From Dictyophora rubrovolvata (Eukaryota > Basidiomycota > Agaricomycetes > Phallales > Phallaceae), in NCBI GenBank assembly GCA_029959195.1, contig CP114124.1, forward strand, positions 124,001 through 188,000: DNA of 64,000 bases, in the 5' to 3' direction. The translations under genes and the position numbers were made by a program. Shown here in pieces: positions 1-12,179 of the stretch. The notes under the pieces are model-generated. The model was not told the DNA's origin and ran no database searches. It worked only from the letters and a program-made list of their open reading frames with translations. Within the stretch, counting starts at the first letter, position 1. Each line of letters starts with the position of its first letter.

Positions 1-468
1 AGTCGTACATAATTACTGGTTGCTCATAAAAATTTTAAAATCGGCTTTTGAAATAAGTCTCACATTATTTCCTTTTCATTTATTTTGATGTCGTCCTACT
101 TTCCGTTTCGATGTTTCCCGTCACGGTTCCATACATGAATTGCCTTTTCATTCCGATGTTGGAAATTACTCGCTCTTCTTCAAACAACATATGAGCGCAG
201 CGAACGGTCAAGTGCAATAAAGCATCAAAAAAGAAAAAAAACTCTCATAAACAGCTCAACAGTCCATGGTAAGTTATTATAAGCTATTCAGTCCGAGACA
301 AAACAATCACGGTCGTTTCTAAAAAGCTCGATCGGATTACAGGCCTTAACTCCTTTCTTCAGCCCCGAGTTTCTCCACATGAAAGAAGCCTAAACTAACT
401 TTCATCTAGGAAATGATGGGTCCCTAATCGGAAGAAACTTTTTTTCACCCATGCCCCCATAGCTAGCT
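1..468. other. intergenic, no gene seen
   Basis: AT-rich sequence at the left edge. It probably includes the 3' flank of the minus-strand zinc-finger gene that ends at 469. I see no supported coding exon or repeat here. Confidence 0.5.
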
Positions 469-1683
469 CTACACTCTAGGTTCGAAGTCGGGAGAGCCGG
501 ATAAAGCCTCGCGTAAGCACCTTTCCTCATGCTCGTTTCTATAATGCCTTCTCGAATAGGCTCTGTGACTTTTTTTTACCCATTTTAGTTGATGCCTAAT
601 AAAGACAAGATATTCGGGGGAGAAACGCTTACCAGACACTACACCGATATTGCTTGCCTCTATTGAGTGAAACCACGTGGCGATTCGCGTCTTGTTTTCG
701 GGCGAATGCTGTATTACTAGAAGATAATAATCAAAAATAAAATAAAATGAAAATATTGGACGGGTTCCTCTTCCGAGACATACCAGGTTGTACAGATGTA
801 AGGCTTCTCCTGTAAGTGCGCCGATCGAACATGCGTGATGACTTGTGCTTTTTGAGCAAACCCCATTGGGTGAGTGCACCCCGGCCAGGCGCAATAGAAT
901 GTAATGACGCCGTTATTGAAGGCTTCTGAGACGTGACAATTCAATGCCTTGGTGGGAGTTATTTGTGTCCGTTGGATCCAGAAATGTTGTCTTATAGCGG
1001 GTCTGGAGCTTCCCACCACTACCTCGACATTTTCATTGAAGTTTGACAATGTGGATCCAGACAGAGAAGGGGTGTAGTCGGAAATGGAGCCGTAAGGATT
1101 CGAAGTCGAAGTGCTGCTGGGCTATTTTTATTGCAAAATGTGTTAAGAGTTATGTTGCTTTGAAAGAAAACAAGGACAATTCACATTGTATAGCTCATAA
1201 TTTAATAAAACATTAACCTGGCCGTCGGATGAAGCGGGACTTCCGCGATCGCTGTCTAAAGTAAATTGATAGCAGATAAGTAATTGATATTGAATCTCGA
1301 TTTTTAGTGTGTCAACTTGCTTTGTCGTTGAGAACTAGAAGAATTCAACGTGTTTGGTATTGTATGTCTATATTCCATACCAGAATAAATATGTTGAGGG
1401 TTGCGAGGAATTGTTAAAGGATCGATATCGACATCAATGTCTCTTATCGTTGATGGACCTGCATCAACTTCTTGCATACATTCCTGTCTCGCTAAAAGCC
1501 GTAACAAAGAGAAAGAAGTTTTGTTGGAACGGAAGTTCATTTTTATTCGAAAAAGTACAAGTGCTTACCAGGATGGATCTGGTTATTGCTAGTTGCCGTT
1601 GTTGCGTAAGAGCCGTACATTACTAAGGCCATCTCTTGAGTCAAATCACGGGGTTCTGGAAATAAATAGCTATTAGGCTCCAT
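469..1683 (-). CDS. C2H2-type zinc-finger protein (paralogue A)
   Basis: Six exons read on the minus strand: 1683-1569, 1491-1381, 1255-1218, 1121-784, 716-633 and 568-469. They join in phase to about 261 residues. The N-terminal half is Ser/Thr/Pro-rich and lacks a known domain. The C-terminal half has three zinc fingers: finger 1 (C-x4-C-x14-H-x4-H, with CAWPGC), finger 2 (C-x2-C-x12-H-x4-N, with FARKQDANRH, so Asn replaces the last His) and finger 3 (C-x2-C-x12-H-x3-C, with YSRRHYRNEH). The last two introns each split the codon of the second Cys (TG|T) of fingers 2 and 3. The same arrangement is seen in the paralogues at 12180, 15677 and 45560. The start is the ATG at 1683 (MEPNSYLF), the first that keeps all exons in frame. 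Family knowledge suggests a nuclear DNA-binding regulator, but targets are unknown. Confidence 0.8.
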
Positions 1684-3205
1684 AATTGATTGCCAAACGG
1701 AAGGACCAGCGAAAACGAAGGGGGGATAAAGAGCAATAAATTAACGACAAAAGAGATGGCAGTCGCAAATGAAAAAAGCGAAGAGCAAAAGAAAAAAAGA
1801 CGAAGAATAAGATAAAAGAAGAAGAAAACAACAAAGAAGGGGGCTGGGTTGGTTGATGCCTTTTTTTCTTCAGTAAAGCGATTGACTTGGGGGTTTTGAT
1901 GGAAAAACTCATCTTTTAAGCTTAAATTTAAAAGGAACCTCCTTGGTCGACTTCGATCGCGGCGGAGGAAAATAAGCACGGCCTTGGTTCAGATCCGATT
2001 GATTAGCAGTTGAAAGCATTGCATTGAGAATCTGCTATTTCTTCCTGGGATATACAGATGCGGACAAACTTGAAAGGAATCGTTTTTTGATCGACAGGAT
2101 GGATCAGCGATCAAAGCAAAGACACCGCCCTAAAGAGATGTCCACGCACACCTCTGCATCCCCTCCCTTTTTCAGGCCTGCTTCCCATCAAATAAGGCCA
2201 TGAGGATAAATCCCTGATTTCCTAAGCCAGACTTGTGGAAAGCCGCGAAGATTTGATTCGACCAGCATACAAGCGCCTCCCGGAAAGGATAGTCGGCCCT
2301 CACGAACACTCGCACACCGTTCACCACATACACACACAAACTGACACGTCGCCTCAGCTCCATTGAGTGATTGGCTGGCGTCCATCAAAGGTTTTTTCAA
2401 AGGCATATTTTTAGACAAAAGTAGAGTGCGTCATGAACCTTTTTCGCCCTCTTTCGCAATTGCAGTGCATGAGCACGCAGAATGATATTGATGGGGAGTC
2501 TTAGCGCAGACACAGCTGGAAGAGTTCAAGTGTCCATCTCCTCCCTTTGATGAACTCTCGTAAAGATTCCCAAAACATTTTCATACTCCCCCCTCCGAAT
2601 TTCCAATTTGTAATTCTGAAACTCGAGCCAAATGCGATCTTGGCCCATCGCTGTGCGCGTGCGTCCATCAGATGTTAAAGGGTTCAATGGGAAATGAGTC
2701 CAGACTACAAGTTATGCAATGCATGGGTGACCTGCGCCGGCGCACTATTCATTATTAAAAAAAGTTTTTGTTTAACATTACTGGCCAAGGGGTTCTATTG
2801 GCTTATACAGGGCGACAGGAACTCACATGACGCTATATGGCTTGCGAGTTAATCATGTGTTGCATGTGCACTCTTATTCATTGTTCATGAAGGCGACAGC
2901 GGCAATGATACGATTCTTGGGCTGATTTCGCACGATCGGATTTTCGGCTAATTGTCATATAATGAAAAGAAGGAACAGGATATGTATATCTACATCAATA
3001 ATCGGAATAGCAAGGAGAGGGAAATTATGAAAAGAGTGTGGGTAACTTGTATGACAGCTGAAGGGAGGAAGAGAGACACAGACATCCAGAGTGGCTGGCT
3101 CGCTTAAAGCGGATATGTAGCGTCGGAGAAGAGATGAGCTAATATCGATGATCGGAAACCAGTCATATACGATAATTTGTTTTCTTTTTATCTGTTTGCT
3201 TTCAT
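1684..3205. other. intergenic, no gene seen
   Basis: About 1.5 kb between the 5' end of zinc-finger gene A and the 3' end of the GH5 gene. Only short open frames of non-coding character occur. It must hold the promoter of gene A near 1690-2100, where purine-rich tracts (AAGAAAAAAAGACG type) lie. Confidence 0.4.
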
Positions 3206-5600
3206 TCAACTTGAAGTGCGAAAGTTATCACAAACGTTCGGATCATTCAGTTTAGCTGGGTCGAGTGTGAAATGACCGGCTTCTAGAGCTGTAAAGTAAT
3301 CCCTAGACGTGTGAAAAGCAATGTCGTTAGATTTGGCATTTTTTTTGAGTGAGGCACGCGGGAAAGTAAAAAACGACAGACCATTCGGGTTGGTCGGATG
3401 ATCCATTTTCAATTTTGAAGCTCCAAAATATCCACCCGGATGATTGTGAATATGTGAGTTTCTGCGCATCAGCCCCTAATTACGCGCGGGAGAGGAGAGA
3501 AAATAGCACGTGAAAACAAGATAATAAGGTTTTTACTCATGACTCCGATAAAAAGGTCGCACGCACATTGAGTGAGAAAAGTGTCATTCTAAAAAAATCG
3601 ACATCCCACATAAAATGTGATGTAAGTGATCAAAAATTACCCTAAATTTGGATTAGACTGGAACAAACCACGTACGGCATCAAAGTTGGTAGAAATTGCC
3701 CATTCCCCGAAGATCATTGGTACATTATTAGATGCAGTGTCTTGTTGAACGCGAGGAAGGTCTATGTTTAAAAATAGCGAAAACACAGATCATTGTTGAG
3801 CATCCTGGTTTGATCATTTTTCTTAGAGCTTAAGAGTTTACGCACTGCAGATGGATTCCAAATATGCTTCAGGATTCGGATCAGCAACCCCGCCGAAGGA
3901 ATAGTCTGTAAAAGGTTTAAGAAAACGTGTCATTACGAGATGTTCCTGGCCTGGAAAGTATCACTGTCAGTGTTGTTTTATTGACTTACATAGGTGATCA
4001 TCAAATAAGGCTGGTCCCTGAGTTGCATCCGCCGGGTTAAATCCTTGTTGATTTTGCCAAAGGTCATCCATAAACCTATTTTTTTTCTCAAATTCTCAGC
4101 CAAGGTTGTTCTCATTACGACTTACAGACACCTTTCTTTTTAAAGGAAAAAAATCTTACGTTGTACGCAGACATTGCCTGTTAGCGCCTCCGAATAATGT
4201 CGCGATTGCTGTAGCAGTAAGAGGATTTGACATCCCGATCTCATTAGCGACATTTTCAATGATGGGTATAATCGAAACGAGCACTTCCGCGACACGTCCG
4301 ACACCGCTGCTGCTATTATTGCTGCTGCCACTGCTATGACCGCCAAATAATGTTGCCATGGCGGACAGGGATATGGGATTACCTGTTGCCGTAATGTTCG
4401 GGGATAACTTCAGGGCAGAGGTATAGTCAGTGTCTGGGCAGAATATGCCAAAAGCAAGTTCAACCGCCCGGACGACGAGGGTGAAATCGGTTAGATCTGT
4501 GTGTTGTCATTTTCAGTCGTGAAGGACGAAACGGGAAGGGGAAAGCATAAAACACGTACATTCACCGTAACCTGGGGTCTGAGCGGAGTTCATAAGAGGC
4601 TCGTTTACCGCCTCTATGGCGAAGACTTTGCTAAAGTCTGTATCTGCATGAGAAAGGAACGTCATTACACCAGCCCATTGAAGTGCTCGGAAGTAGTTGT
4701 GAGGTTGCTTTTGAAATTGTGAGCTTGATTTTTGTATTTGTCTTACAAAACTCACATAAAATTCAACTTGAGATGTGCAGTTTCCTATAAGATTTTTTTG
4801 TCAGTGGTATGGGGGATCTGTTTATGATTCGGAAAGACGAACCGGCAAACATCTGAAGTGACGCTGACACACCAGGCATGGCATGAAAATCAAGTAATGC
4901 ATTGATGTTATTGGCTTTCAGTTGTTGTAAGCCTCGTTTCTTGGAGAAAAGTATTGTGGTTCACTTATAGGTTCTCAGAAAGGGGTGTCGAAACACAAAC
5001 CAGTTGTTTGATTCCACCGCGAGGCTACATCGAGATATAATTGGCTTTGAATGATGTGCCAGTGGATAAGGATCGCTCACATAAAATTCCGTGGTTCGAT
5101 TAACTAGAGCTTCGATGATCCAAAAACCCATCTGGTAGCAGCGGGGTCGGTGGGTTGTAAGTCAAAGCCTGACAAAGCTTACCGGAATTCTAACAGTGTT
5201 CAACCCAGCTTTCACAATGTTATTAACATCCGTCTCGCTGAACCAAGTTTCCCAGTGCTCGAGAAACACCTTATCAGCTTGCGTTTGGCCGATCTTTTTT
5301 ACCAAAGCCCATTCAGAGGCAGCGCAGTCTTCGCAGGAACCGGTCTCGAAACAGGTATCTCCACCCATCTCAACCCATTCGTTGGGAAGCATCCATGGTT
5401 CCAAGACTAGCCATCCTCCAAGCTATGGGGGCAAAACGCGTTTTTTCAATGCATGACATGACCGCGGCTTGGAAAGAGCAGCTTACATTTACACCATAGA
5501 CCTTTTCGACCGGAAGACCATTGGAAGTGGCCGCAGCTATCGCAAAGGAACGTAAAATTGAAAAAAGAAGCGGATATAATAAGACCAGATGAGACCACAT
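3206..5600 (-). CDS. secreted glycoside hydrolase family 5 (exo-1,3-beta-glucanase-like)
   Basis: A many-exon minus-strand gene. The first exon (ATG at 5600) encodes a hydrophobic signal peptide, MWSHLVLLYPLLFSILRSFA. The next joins to give GVNLGGWLVLEPWMLPNEW, the N-terminal signature of GH5 exo-beta-1,3-glucanase-like enzymes. Later exons give GLNTVRIPV, GFWIIEALVNRTTEFYPRGG, ALLDFHAMPG, NYFRALQWAGVMT, EAVNEPLM with the acid/base Glu, and MIFGEWAIST with the nucleophile Glu. The C-terminus reads SGWIFWSFKIE, then after an intron DYFTALEAGHFTLDP and ends at 3206. All main landmarks of the (beta/alpha)8 barrel are therefore present, and I saw no disabling change. The likely role is hydrolysis of beta-glucans outside the cell or in the wall; substrate specificity within GH5 cannot be fixed from motifs. 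It is divergent from the S28 peptidase gene. Confidence 0.87.
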
Positions 5601-6108
5601 CTCTGGCCTTCAACGTCGATACGATGGGGGGATGTAAAAAGAGGATAGAAAGGCTAGTCTGGGACGGAAAGGCTGAAAGTCAGCCTTGGTTAGAATCTCC
5701 GGACATTTTGTGCCCGTTTTGTATGAATTCAATTGGAATTGTATACTTTCGCGACGTGGATCATATTCAATACCAGAATTGCGCGCTATTTTCCGATACA
5801 TACAGAGCGAGTGGCAAATGACAAGCTCGCGTGACATGTTTGAGCAAGAGTCGCGTAGGCGCCCAACTTCAAGTCTTGATTTCCGTCATGACGGTGGCGA
5901 ACGCTCGTTTGACCACATTGCCTGCTGTCATGCGGAGGTGTGCATGTGGATAAAGAGTATATATTGCCGTTCTTCTTTTTCTGCAACTAGTCGCCGGTCA
6001 CGCGGTCAAGTCTTCGCGCAAGCAACGAGCTCCAGTATTCGTCGATAACGAAATGGCGAAGATAATACATATACTGTTTAATGCACCTAATTAGTTTATG
6101 CATTTAAT
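5601..6108. promoter_or_regulatory. shared upstream region of divergent GH5 and S28 genes
   Basis: 508 bp separate the two outward-facing start codons (5600 minus, 6109 plus), so both promoters must lie here. A TATATA-like run occurs near 5955-5963, about 145 nt before the S28 ATG. A second AT-rich stretch lies at 6060-6110. No coding exon is supported in between. Confidence 0.5.
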
Positions 6109-8534
6109 ATGCTCAGCCTTATGGTTCATTCTCTGACCATACTGGCAGCATTACTCTCTGTCAGCCTGTCTCATGCTGCACATTACAACGGGCAAATCCG
6201 GCCTCCACGTGTTTGCATGCGGCCTCAAGAAGTTTTGCCTGTGGTTGTTCCTGCCAGCTCAGCTCCAAATAATGCCTTGTTTATTCAAGTAAGGGAAAAA
6301 AAGTGGCAAGAAAGCATGTATGGTAGATCATGTTGTATGATCATATTGATTCTAGATGCCTCTTGATCACTTTTCTGAGCACGACACGCGGACATTCTCG
6401 AACCGATATTGGATAAATGACACTTATTACAAACCTGGTGGTCCAATCTTTAGTCAGTCATTTTGTTGTTGCTGTTTTATCCTGTCCCACATTAATTCGC
6501 TTTTCTAGTATTCGATTCAGGGGAACAGAATGCCGAACCTTTATTGCCCTATTACTTACAAGTATGTCCAATAAGTTATATAAATTTCCCGATGTTCGAA
6601 TTTTCCTTCATCATTACATCATTAGGAGTATCATGGGCTCTCGGCCGTAATGCGCTTAGCCAAGCGATATAACGGTCTGGCCATTTTATGGGAACATCGC
6701 TTCTACGGAGAATCACTTCCTTTTCCAGTAAACGTAAGATACTTGTGAAGGAAAATCATCGCCGCAATGAAACAAGAAGTTCTTATTTTTGAATAGAACG
6801 AAACAACTGGCGAGCAGTGGCAATATCTTACGACCGATCAGGCACTTGAAGACGTAGTCTATTTGGCAAACAATTTGGAGGTTCAAGGCTTAGATTCTGA
6901 TAGATTGAAACCCAATGTTACTCCTTGGATATGGATTGGTGGATCATATCCTGGCATACGCGGTGAGATTTTCTCTCCTTTTTTCAGTGGGTTTCACGCA
7001 TTGTGTGTGTGTGTTTCTAATACATTTTCTTTAACCAGGCGCACTTCTTCGACAACGGAATCCGGAAACAATTTACGCAGCATGGGTTTCATCTGCCCCC
7101 GTTCATGCACAAATCGATATGGCTTCCTATTACGAAGCGGCTGCTCGTAGTATTGCTCAAAATTGTTCAAATGACTGGTCTGCAGTGACCCACTATGTCG
7201 ACAGCGTGTTTATGGACTCTAGAAACGAAACTGAGATTACTGAGTTAAAATTTGCTCTTCTGAAAGCTAGACTAAGTGGACCAGGAGGTAATACTACTGG
7301 CACGGATGGATTAACGTTGGAGCAGGCCGCTCAGACTAGCGATCTGGATGCTGCGAGTATTTTGATGGATCCGTTGGATTTCTATCAGGTGCTTCTCTTT
7401 CTCATCACCTCCCGTTTTGGATTAGAGCCCGCGTTTCCTTTTTTTAGTATTATGGTCCAATTTCTCTCCCTCTCTTTTGTGAGAACCTTGAAACACGAAA
7501 CTTCACTAACGAAGCCTTCGAAGAAGGATTAGCTTCAGTCTCGGGTGTTCAAACTGCCCTAGAAGCATTCTTAGTCGCTCTTGCAGAGCTCAACTACGAT
7601 GCAATTGAAGGTGTGTAAATAAATAAGTACGGATTTGTCTATCCCTTGGCTTTTTACGCTTTGCGAAATAATTGTACCAACACTTGTCATTTAGCTGCGG
7701 ATTCTGTTCAGGATGATCCAGCCTCAGATTTAAGCTGGATGTGGCAATATTGTTCTGAATATGGTTAGCTATTCATTAACTGCCTTACAGTGTTAAGTCC
7801 AAATGTTCACTGGATCTAATTCCAAATCCAGGCTTTTATCAACGAGGCGATCCGACCAACCCGCTTTCAATCGAGACTGCATTCTTGTCTTTATCATATT
7901 TCCAATCCCAATGCAACAGTACATTCCCATTCCCTGACATTCTTCCTGCTAGCCCTGCTGTGCAGAAGGTCAATAAGTACGGCGGTTGGAATATGAATCC
8001 TCCGAATGTATTTTGGACAAACGGAGAATGTACGTGATGTAATTTTATTTTTGGACCGTCTCCCATTTCTCAAGCTTTATTTCCTTGTTTAGATGACCCC
8101 TGGCGTACGATGGGCCTAGCATCAATAGAAAGCAATTCGCCACAGAGACAGTCAACAGTCGCCATTCCTCCGTAAGTCATCTAGTCGAACCGCTGATTAT
8201 CGCCTTCCTTCCCCCCTCTTGCACTAATGAAAAGTACTTCATCTATTCCCATGGTGCACACATTATCCGGTTGACAATGCACTAACGACAAGAAAATTTC
8301 AGATGCAACCTGGTTCCACAGGAAGGAGATTCAAGATTTTTCGGTCTTTTACATGCAGGGATGGTCCATGTCTCTGATATGCGCGTCTTAATAACACCCG
8401 ATTCTAACCATTCCGATTTCAAAACTGTCGGGTTCTACAGTCCCGTCTCTCAGGAACCTTTCTACTCCGGTTTAGGCCTATTTCAATTGGCATTGGATAC
8501 ATGGCTAGAGGAAGGGTGTTTCCGGGGAGAATAA
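6109..8534 (+). CDS. serine carboxypeptidase S28 family (prolyl carboxypeptidase-like)
   Basis: A multi-exon secreted peptidase. The ATG at 6109 opens a signal peptide ([20 protein letters not shown]). Exons then give [17 protein letters not shown] and [17 protein letters not shown], the N-terminal S28 hallmark. [17 protein letters not shown] and [14 protein letters not shown] follow. [10 protein letters not shown] holds the nucleophile Ser in GGSYPG, and [20 protein letters not shown] follows it. The catalytic Asp fits FWTNGEYDPWRTMG and the His fits [13 protein letters not shown] near the C-terminus. The stop is at 8532-8534. The family releases C-terminal residues or dipeptides next to proline, usually at acidic pH. 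Several N-x-S/T sites are consistent with secretion. It is transcribed away from the GH5 gene, so joint control of two extracellular hydrolases is possible. No frameshift is seen across the introns. Confidence 0.88.
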
Positions 8535-8743
8535 GAAGCTATGTTTCACGTAGCTAAATGACTTTTTACTTTTCGACGTATCATATTGTTCTTATTTCAA
8601 AAGATATTTTTTATATTTGCGCGTTCCTCCGTTCCTCTGACTAAGCTAAACGCACGGGCGCTTATCATCCGGGGCTGCGATTATGAGCGCCCGGCTGACA
8701 ATGAGAATTGTCTTTTACGTAATGTGTTTGTTTGTTTGTTTTT

Positions 8744-9732
8744 ATGACGCTTGTCTTTTGCAACCTGCACAGGTTGCCAGGCCCATTGCGGGGGCCATTT
8801 CAACAACGACTTGCTTCAAGTTCTTCCTTTTTTTCTTCTTCTTCTTCTTCTCCACGTCACCAACATTTTGCTTTCCCACTTCATCCAAATCCAACACCAC
8901 ATGAAATATTTCATTTGCCGCGTGGGGCATCCCAAAGTCAGATTAAAGCTCGATGTGCGTTAGACTCTGAAAATATGTTTTAGCTTATTCTTGTTTCTTT
9001 CGTTTCTATCTCGACAAAACTCATTATCCATTTTATCATGCTCCGTTTATCGCTTATCTATCCCTATCTTGTTTTCTATTTGGCATTTCGTCGTTGTACT
9101 CACTCCATTTTTATTTCCTAAAAAAAACAGATTATGAGCTAGTCCGGATTTACCACCCCGATTGCTCCAATGCCAGGGACTTGCCACCTACAACGTCTCA
9201 CGCTCGGTTTCAGGCTATTTCAAATGCTTATGCTGTTTTGTCGGGAAAGAAGCTTGCTTCAGGCTCAACCTCGTTAGATCACAACGATGTACCTTATCAT
9301 GAAGAGGTGCAACGCCGTAAACGAGCTCAGTGGCGTGCTGCGGCCGGTTCAGATGAGTTTGGACATTCAGGTCCCTCAATGTGGGAGCTACAGGAGCGAG
9401 AAAAGTTAGATCAAGCAGCCTTGATTTTTATAATTGTTTTGGTGATTTATAATGTTTTTCAATTTACTAATATATGTTTTTTAACCGTTTTTTTTCAGGC
9501 TTTGACTGTGTCTGTGCTCCCACTTTCGTTGTTGTCGCCTTTTGTTGCTGGCCGCCAGAGACACCAAGAAGCTGCGAAGCACTTGGCTGATGCAAGACGA
9601 GAAGCAAAAGATGTCTCTGAGATCCGCCGACTTGCTATGCTACATCGGCAACACAACTTCAACAACAGCAATAGAGAGAAAGTGGAGCCTGAAGGAGATG
9701 AGCCTCTCCGAGAGAACATTTCTAAATTGTAA
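8744..9732 (+). CDS. J-domain (DnaJ-like) protein with a C-terminal membrane segment
   Basis: Exon 1 starts at ATG 8744 and encodes an Arg/Ser-rich, acid-poor leader that could target mitochondria. It then enters a J domain: PHEIFHLPRGASQSQIKAR. An intron at 8955-9130 joins in phase to YYELVRIYHPDC, carrying the invariant HPD motif, followed by FQAISNAYAVLSG. The J domain spans roughly residues 50-115. After a charged linker (QRRKRAQWRAA) comes a hydrophobic stretch, then a basic, helical tail (AKHLADARREAKD) and a stop at 9730-9732. Bases 9442-9498 are open in frame but look like a 57-nt intron (TTACTAAT, then a long T tract and CAG), so the membrane segment may be shorter than the unspliced reading. 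J proteins stimulate Hsp70 ATPase; this one probably acts at a mitochondrial or ER membrane. Confidence 0.78.
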
Positions 9733-12179
9733 TAACACCAAAACCATGTTGAGTGTATATATCCATACTTTTTACCGTATAGACTGTAATTGCTGTCCTT
9801 TTTGAAAGGATTGTGACGTCTGATAGGTATCTTTTTTTCGTTTTACTTCGACATGAAACGACTCGCTTGCACTCCGGGATTGTCTTATCTCTTCAAGGGG
9901 GCTGTGCTATGCTGATGGCGTTGTTGTTTAGGCTGATTGTGATCTTGTTTGGAGTTTTGGATAGGAAGGGTCTATTACGATGCGCCGTCTGCGCTCACGC
10001 CGCAGGTCGGGTAGATCCAAAGCAAGAAAATTATGATGCAGGTATACTCCTCTGATGGACATCGCTTTTTTTATAAAATTGTTGAATTTTCAACGGTGGG
10101 TATCTCAATTGCCACCATACATACATATATAGCTTCACCTCCAGTTTTTTTCTATTTGTTTTATTTTATCGCGCAGGTGGTCTTCGCCTCGTTCCGAACA
10201 TGGGCGTGGTACAAGAAGAATGGCACTAATTAAGTATGAGAACCAGAAGTGCTGATGCACAATTGACAATGCTGGCAGACCATCCCTTCTGTGTGCAAGT
10301 TAGGTTTTTCTCCCAAGGAAGCGGAAGAAGTACGGATATTTTTTCTACAGGTGGGCGGTAAATAGATCAAGCCGTTTGCTGATAATGGAGCGAGATCAGC
10401 GATTGCGCCTCTGGATGCGAACTTCTTTTCACCACACTGACAGCTCCGGAACTTCTCAAGCCCACATCTTGTGCCAAAATCTATACGGCCGAAAAGCAAT
10501 TCAATTGTCACTCTTCCACGAATGTATCAGTAATAACGTCCGTTTGACGACCAAGGTTATTCTTCGTTGTCGTTAAAACTCACGTCTATTTGGCTTAGGA
10601 TTTCGAAATAAATATTTTCTCACACAATAAGAACCGCCTGACAGCCCGCAGGGTTCTATAATTGTTTTAGCTAATATGTGCTTAACACGCGGAATTCGAA
10701 CCCCTCAACTCGCACACGCATGGGTAGGTAAACAATCGAAACTCCGGTAGTTCACTCGGATCGACTCCTCATGAAATTCCACCTGCAAGCATTTTTTTAA
10801 TATGATAAAATGAAAAAAACGAAGCAAAATAGATGCTTCGGTTTTGATGATCCAGACTTTGAATTTTGGATTTCAACGTTCGGTAAACGTCTTTCTATGT
10901 TTGATAGGAGTGTCAACTAATAGTGATGGGATCGCTTTCAGGGGGGGGTCTAGAACACTTGTGCTCATATTTTCCTTTTTCTATGTTCTCCGTGCTTTTT
11001 CCCGATGAGTGGGACGTCAAGGCAAGTGTTCCTTTCATTATATCAGGGTTGGTGTTATTAACCGTAAGATTGGATTCGGTGGATATAATAAGCACCTGGC
11101 GTGTCAATGGGAGTTTACCATGCGAACCATTAAACTCAACTTTTCTTTAGTTTTTTGGTTAAAACAGGACTCAGCCACTCGCTTTGTGGCATTCAAATCT
11201 GGTGGTGATGCCAAGTTGGTGCTGATATTGGTCTTTGGTTTTACATATATCAATAAACTGGCTTTTTTCTACTACGTTCGCGATCGTTGGTTTGGAAAAA
11301 CCCGTGAAATGAATACGGAATTGAACCGTTAGGCTATATGTATCGAGATACTGGTCGAATTGCATCTAATTCAATCATCCCCCCCCTTTTACCTACTCCT
11401 GGACTTATTCTAGAACCCATTGATCTTTGGATTATCGCTATGACGATTGGCGAAACGTTAGATAATAAAACGATATGTATTGTCGTCGATGAAATTCCCA
11501 AAAAAAAAAAGAAGAAAAAATACCAAGTGCGCTCCTCGCCTAATAAAAAGATATGCCACCTCAAACCTATTTTTTTTCTTATTCTCAGCGTCTGCCACCC
11601 GAGTCGGCAACATAATGTGTATGAGTCAGTCGCTCAACATCGAGGGGATCTAGATTGTTCCTAGACTTCACCTCCATAATTTTTTTTTCAAAAATCCTTT
11701 TAACCCCCTTCCATTCGAGTTTGTTAATCAGACGGCCTGCCAAAAAAGTGTCCTTATCCGGGAAAAGGTTCCTCGATTTCCGATCTTGTGCGCTCTGTGG
11801 ACTTCTGTGTGTGTGCTTGCTGACAAGTAGGCTGCATGGCATGCGCAAGAAATGTCAAACAATATGAAAAAAAAACACGCCGGGAATATATGCTTTCTAC
11901 GTTCATTTTCTGGAAACCCGAATGCCGATAATTGAATGAAAATCACGAACCATATCTCGTGGTGGTGAGATTCTTAGAAAGAGGTCAAACGGTGGCTTAA
12001 AAGAGAAGGGGATGGTGGAAAGTAGGGGGCGGAATTACGAACAGTTTTTCCGGGCGCATCACAGTGCAATCGCACCAGTGTTGCATATGCACCCCCAGCT
12101 GTGATATTTATACCTTTTATTTTTCAGCGTTCCTTTGACTTTGATCTCGCCGTTTTTCTAGGGGACATCATTCGTGAAT
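9733..12179. other. gene-poor stretch with one weak gene candidate
   Basis: About 2.4 kb between the J-domain gene and zinc-finger gene B. A weak candidate lies at about 9910-10229: a short frame ending NYDAG joins across a GT...AG intron (10040-10178) to GLRLVPNMGVVQEEWH and a stop. I do not recognise it. Open frames at 10923-11332 have no recognisable motif. A tRNA B-box-like string near 10690-10710 lacks a foldable partner. The promoter of gene B should lie near 12080-12170. Confidence 0.35.

Noticed and set aside
10685-10730. tRNA B-box-like string on the minus strand
   Set aside because: No A box at the right distance and the T stem does not pair.
10923-11332. Overlapping plus-strand open frames
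   Set aside because: No motif, no in-phase splice partner and mixed composition; treated as chance.
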